Assembly (NCBI GenBank): GCA_054601695.1
Contig: BAAHQB010000115.1
Location: 62,001 to 126,000, forward strand
Direction: 5' to 3'
Source of the DNA: Amorphochlora amoebiformis
Lineage: Eukaryota > Cercozoa > Chlorarachniophyceae
DNA: 64,000 nt
The position numbers and the translations under genes are program-made. The notes beneath the pieces are model-generated. The model was not told the origin of the DNA, did not search any database, and saw only the letters and a list, made by a program, of their open reading frames with translations. Of this stretch, positions 1 to 64,000 are shown in pieces. Position 1 is the first letter of the stretch. Every line of letters starts with the position of its first letter.

Positions 1-4295
<4,295 letters not shown>

Positions 4296-4569
4296 GTGTA
4301 TTTATGACTGATATCTTGATGCAGCAGCAAGATATCGGAATATACATATATCTCAATTATGATATTTTAGGATATGAACGTCTAATATCCTCATTGAACA
4401 CATGTCATCCGGCATCCAAAGGGGTGGCCGACGGAACCGATCCATCCTGCAACAACCACCACACCCAGGAACCCACGGAAGGCTAGCGTCGGCAAAGAAG
4501 TGATTGTATAAAGCCCTGAGGCTTCCGCGAACTTAGCTTCAGCATCACCTGCTGTGGAGAGCTGAAGAG
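4296..4569. promoter_or_regulatory. Divergent intergenic region between amine oxidase and PB1-like gene
   Basis: These 274 bp separate two head-to-head start codons and must hold both promoters. No clear TATA box or repeat is visible. There is no (TA)n run, in contrast to the introns. Confidence 0.5.
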
Positions 4570-6782
<2,213 letters not shown>

Positions 6783-7200
6783 ACTAGTAAAATCTTTTCA
6801 TGAAGTTTTAAATGTGCGTCCGAGCTTTAGGCCTGTGCTAGGCAGCTAGCTTAACCACTTAAGTTACGTCACGATGATAATTAATATAATCAAGCTCCAA
6901 GGTGGTGTATGTGCGTCATGATAATATCCGACTGGCCGGATGTGTAGTTAATAATATATACTACAACATCAGTTTATCGTGTTTGCAAATATCACTAGCT
7001 ATCATGTAAATCATGTAAATCATAGTGTGCATCGAATGGACGACGTCTAGACGTATGTCACCATGATCACATGTGTACAATGTTTAGAATCAGTAGAACA
7101 TTGAATGTCCGAGGGTCATGGATGAAAATATAAATCTAATAGCATACATCGTACCGGCATAGCCAGGTATCGTATATATAGTGGCCGTTGTGTGGCTTGA
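6783..7200. other. Convergent intergenic region, no gene seen
   Basis: These 418 bp lie between the stop codons of the PB1-like gene and PEX12. The sequence is unique with almost no (TA)n. The short open frames here have no splice context or homology I recognise. Both 3' untranslated regions should fall here. Confidence 0.6.
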
Positions 7201-16290
<9,090 letters not shown>

Positions 16291-16841
16291 TTCCGGATCC
16301 AAGCTTATTGAGGTGTCAAGGTTCCACAAGACGTAAAGTGACCAAGGATATAAAAATAGATAAGGCCATGTCTGTTCCTAGCGCTAGAGGACATACAAGT
16401 CGACTCCTGCCCTGTACGCCATGCCCCCCTATTGGCTCGGCACCGCCATCGGAGTGACTGACACGTGTCTGTTATGTGACATTGCCATTGGTCACTTGAC
16501 TGTGGGACACTTGACTGTGGGACATCCCCAGGACATATTCCGCCCATGCGACGCTTCGCGGTCTCCCTGATGCGGTGTAGACGCACCTGCGCGGCCAAGG
16601 AAATCGCACAATGGGCACTATCGGTCGGTCAGCCTGATCCAACGAGAAAGCGAACTGTCTGCTCTGGGCGTCGCCTCGCATCCGACATATCCCAAGGTGT
16701 GCACTCACATCTGCCAAAGTTGCATGCCGGATATTGTAGTCGATTGAACGATTTCGTTGAATTCGGTTCTATATTAATGATATACATACTTTGTATCCGG
16801 GGTTCTTGTCTGGGATGGGCTTAGGGAGTGTACAAGGAGCG
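16291..16841. promoter_or_regulatory. Divergent intergenic region between PEX12 and the PPR gene
   Basis: 551 bp of unique, comparatively GC-rich sequence without (TA)n. A perfect 15-bp tandem duplication (ACTTGACTGTGGGAC) occupies 16494-16508 and 16509-16523, and an A/T box (TATAAAAATA) lies near 16350 on the plus strand. It presumably carries both promoters. A plus-strand open frame from 16546 has no supported splice link and is not annotated. Confidence 0.45.
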
Positions 16842-37618
<20,777 letters not shown>

Positions 37619-37686
37619 CCTCATGCGAAACCGAAATGAGTGGTTAATTACAATTTTCTTATATGCTTCAAATATTTCCATATAAT

Positions 37687-37729
<43 letters not shown>

Positions 37730-37845
37730 TTAGTATGATATATTTGTACATTACTAAATTTTAAATGATATATCTGGTATGTGTGCTACGTAGCTGTAGT
37801 ATATCACACGTGGCTTGTATGTGTTGTGTGTTGTGTATATATCTA

Positions 37846-37887
<42 letters not shown>

Positions 37888-38052
37888 TTATTGGCCATGA
37901 AGTGTATAAATAGTAACGAGACTGATGAAATTAAATTTTTAAGTGACGACGGAGCCGTACAGAAAGAGTCTATCTAAGCTCTATGGGTGGTACTGATCCT
38001 ACCGACGCGATTCCCCGCTATTTACAACATAATCTACGGTTATATTGTTACT
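37619..38052. other. Convergent intergenic region, no gene seen
   Basis: 434 bp between the stop codons of the PPR gene and the dipeptidase gene. It contains two short (TA)n runs (about 37690-37721 and 37849-37886) and no convincing exon. Confidence 0.6.
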
Positions 38053-40009
38053 TTACCCTTGCTCTCTGAACTTATTTTTTAACCCCAAGACCCCCCCCGA
38101 TTTCCCAGCGTCCAGGACGATCTCTTTCAGCCAATCGTAGAAGGGTATTACAGAGTCGACTTTAATACGCTCTTCTGGAGTGTGAGCTCCTAGTATTGTT
38201 GGTCCAATGGAAATCGTATCTAAGTGAGGGTAAGCCTGGGAGAGAATACCACATTCGAGTCCAGCGTGCACAGAGAAGATCTTGGCCTTTTTCTTGAACA
38301 GTTTGTTGTGAGACTCCAGAGCGTGTTTGAGGATCGCGGAATCTGTCTTAGGAGACCAGCTGGGAAAGGGGCGTAGCTGCTCTGAAGCTTCTGCATTCCT
38401 TGAACGTGCTATTGCATCCAGCCTACGGTTGAGAAATCGTAGTCGAGAAGGGGAGCTTGAACGCGCGAAAAGTTCCAGGGTGTATTCCCCGTTCAGGGGA
38501 TCCACTCTAGCCTTTGACAGAGTCATAGAGCTCTCAACCCCTTCCATATTGCCAGCGTTCATGCGATCGACACCGTCGGGAATTTGTAGTATGAGATCCA
38601 CCAGGTCTTGGGATTCGGTAGGCTTGAGGCCGAAGTCGTAGGTTGTCTCAGGCTGAGAGATGATGAACTCCCAATTGCGGCACTCGAATCCATCGTACTC
38701 AAGGTTGATCTCCTTGAAGTGCCTGTGTAGAATAGCCTGGGCGTCTGCAACGTCTTCCTGCGAGATGAATATGGATGCTTTCACTTGCCGAGGGATAGCA
38801 TTGTGGGCACTTCCCCCTGTGAGAGATACTATCCGTGCCTCAATTCCCGATTCACTCAGCTTGTCCATGAGCCGAGCCCAAACGACCAACGCATTTGCAT
38901 GCCCCTCGTGAATATTAACCCCCGTATGGCCTCCGGCAAGGTTGCTTATCTCCATGCGAATTGAAACTTCACCCCCCTGTCTGGGACTCTGCTCAGCTTG
39001 CCGTTTTAGGGTCTTCCCGAATCCTCCAGCGCTTCCCGCGCAGATTTCATGCTCAGACTCAGAATCCACCTGATACACATACAACATCAGACTCAAAAAG
39101 GGATCAGCTTCGGGTGGTTCTTACATTAATCAAGATATCGCTATCCAGCAGTTTCTTATCGATATTTGCTGCCCCGCGCATGTCTTTCTCCTCTGCAACA
39201 GTCAAGAGAATCTCAATCTGTCCAGCTTGAAGGTATGGATCCTGCAGAATGGCTATCGCAGCAGCCACTCCAACCCCATTGTCGGCACCAAGAGTGGTTC
39301 CGTCGGCGAAAAGCCAGCCGTCCCTCACGATCCCATGAATGGGATCGCGATCAAAATTGTGGAGTTTTCCAGGTACAGCCTCGCAGACCATATCTAGATG
39401 GGCTTGAATAGCTATCTTCGGGCTATCTTCATACCCAGGACTCGGCGGACGGCGAAGCCTAAGGTTCCCCACTGAGTCCATCTGTACCTCGCATCCCAGA
39501 GCCTTCCCTAATTTTGCAGCCCAATCCCTGATCTGCCACTCTTTAAAGCTTTGGCGAGGGATTTGCATGATCTCTACGAAATTCCTCCACACTTGGTGAT
39601 CCGGGAGCGACCGCAGCAAGATTTCCTTCCTTGTCTCCGGCTGCTTGTCTATCCGGTTGTTTTTGACGTCCAATATCTCTCTTGCACCAACATCAGTAAT
39701 CTTTTGCTGAACTAGAGCTGTGGATTTGCCAGCACATTCTGGTCTTCCGGACTTGGGCCCATTTTTCCGGGCTTTTCTGCCTTGCCCCCCAAATATTCCA
39801 TGGAATTGACGGACCACAGAAACGACCGGATTCCGTAGATCAGAATTCGTCGGCCGCTGGGACTTCATTGTGATGAAGGACGCAAGAGCTATCGTGGAGA
39901 CAGCTAGTATGCATAGCTTGAAGCGCCTCCTCCTATCGACACGGAGCATTAAAGGGGCAGCCATACGGTCCCGGGCCCAAGAGCGGGCAAATAATATTTG
40001 GCGCGGCAT
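38053..40009 (-). CDS. pepD: Aminoacyl-histidine dipeptidase (PepD-type, M20 metallopeptidase) with N-terminal anchor
   Basis: Zn-dependent dipeptidase of the bacterial PepD / cytosol non-specific dipeptidase family; it cleaves Xaa-His and other dipeptides. Exons 40009-39125 and 39069-38053 are joined by a 55-bp intron (phase 0), giving about 633 aa, against about 480-490 aa in bacteria. The extra about 140 residues form an N-terminal extension with an Arg-rich patch and a membrane segment (FKLCILAVSTIALASF, residues 30-45), suggesting a signal anchor or targeting leader. Metal and catalytic motifs: AHLDMV (H204, D206), TLGADNGVG (D243), AEEKDMRG (E273/E274), VDSESEHE at the exon junction (D297), GGHTGVNIHEGHANA, HAGLECG and ISIGPTILGAHTPEERI (metal His). 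An alternative start at Met16 (39964) would place the hydrophobic segment closer to the N-terminus. It has a single short intron, unlike its neighbours. Divergent from NRDE2 by 59 bp. Confidence 0.95.
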
Positions 40010-40068
40010 ATTCGGATCCGTGAAGATATCTTTGCGGCTTCATTTGGGTTCCGATTCCTCCTCCTCGT
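40010..40068. promoter_or_regulatory. Minimal bidirectional promoter region
   Basis: Only 59 bp separate the dipeptidase and NRDE2 start codons (104 bp if the dipeptidase starts at Met16). It is a short, unique, mixed-composition sequence without a TATA box. Promoter elements and untranslated leaders probably overlap the opposing genes. Confidence 0.5.
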
Positions 40069-58662
<18,594 letters not shown>

Positions 58663-58989
58663 ATTATCTTCGCTCCGTCTGAGTTGTCATTTACTCGATT
58701 TAATCAGTGATTATCTCAGCTTTACTTATCTCTGATCATCGAGCTCCTACTCACGTGATAAAGATGCGTGTTTGATTAATTCACTGTATCTAGTGTATTT
58801 TAGTATTGCACTTGACTTCTACTGACGCGTACCAGTATACGTACCTCGAGTATGCATCTACTACTAAGAGATTCACTTCACCCCACTGGCTTTTACTAGA
58901 TATTACTGTTATATCGTTATAATGATGATCGAATCATAATGTTGAACTAGTTGAAACTTCTACAAGTGCTGCCAAGGCAGCATGTGTAA
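58663..58989. other. Convergent intergenic region, no gene seen
   Basis: 327 bp of unique sequence between the NRDE2 stop and the stop of the next gene, without (TA)n or an exon. It should contain both 3' ends. Confidence 0.6.
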
Positions 58990-63905
<4,916 letters not shown>

Positions 63906-64000
63906 CTAAACCAAAAAAAAGAAATCTCATTTTCCGCTTCTAATGATTAGTTTCCCTTTGAAAATCAGACTGTCTCTGACTGAAACAAGGATCATATACC
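63906..64000. other. Right edge, no feature resolved
   Basis: Unique sequence upstream of the first visible exon of the minus-strand gene. It should be intron or leader; nothing further can be supported. Confidence 0.4.

Overview
This window comes from an intron-rich eukaryotic nuclear genome, probably a protist or alga; I cannot name the species. Evidence: about 98 reconstructed introns (GT-AG, with three apparent GC-AG), CCCTAA/TTAGGG-type repeats, and eukaryote-specific proteins (PEX12, NRDE2, a PPR protein). Exons are short (often 30-100 nt) and GC-balanced. They lie as islands in introns made mostly of (TA)n, with CT/GA tracts, degenerate telomere-like repeats and short dispersed elements.

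Layout: seven protein genes alternate strictly in orientation. (1) FAD-dependent amine oxidase, minus, 1-4295, cut by the left edge. (2) A small PB1-like protein, plus, 4570-6782. (3) Peroxin PEX12, minus, 7201-16290, 18 exons. (4) A PPR/helical-repeat protein, plus, 16842-37618, 33 exons. (5) PepD-type M20 dipeptidase with an N-terminal membrane anchor, minus, 38053-40009, 2 exons. (6) NRDE2, plus, 40069-58662, 31 exons, about 1157 aa. (7) An unidentified gene, minus, 58990-63905, cut by the right edge. Divergent pairs share 59-551 bp between start codons and convergent pairs 327-434 bp between stops, so nearly all the expansion is intronic. The genes do not form one pathway: RNA surveillance (NRDE2), organelle RNA biology (PPR, inferred), peroxisome import (PEX12), amine oxidation and peptide turnover.

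Gene models were joined by hand, requiring a splice acceptor, a donor and matching codon phase at every join. The chains close in frame over whole genes; PEX12 (376 aa) and NRDE2 (1157 aa) come out close to the usual family sizes. Small phase-0 exons may have been missed.

The most unusual pattern is that edges of true exons, with their splice site, recur as short degraded copies (direct or inverted) inside the neighbouring (TA)n introns, in at least three genes. Two families of short elements, bounded by TTGTTA...TAACAA-like ends and sitting in TA repeats, are also present.
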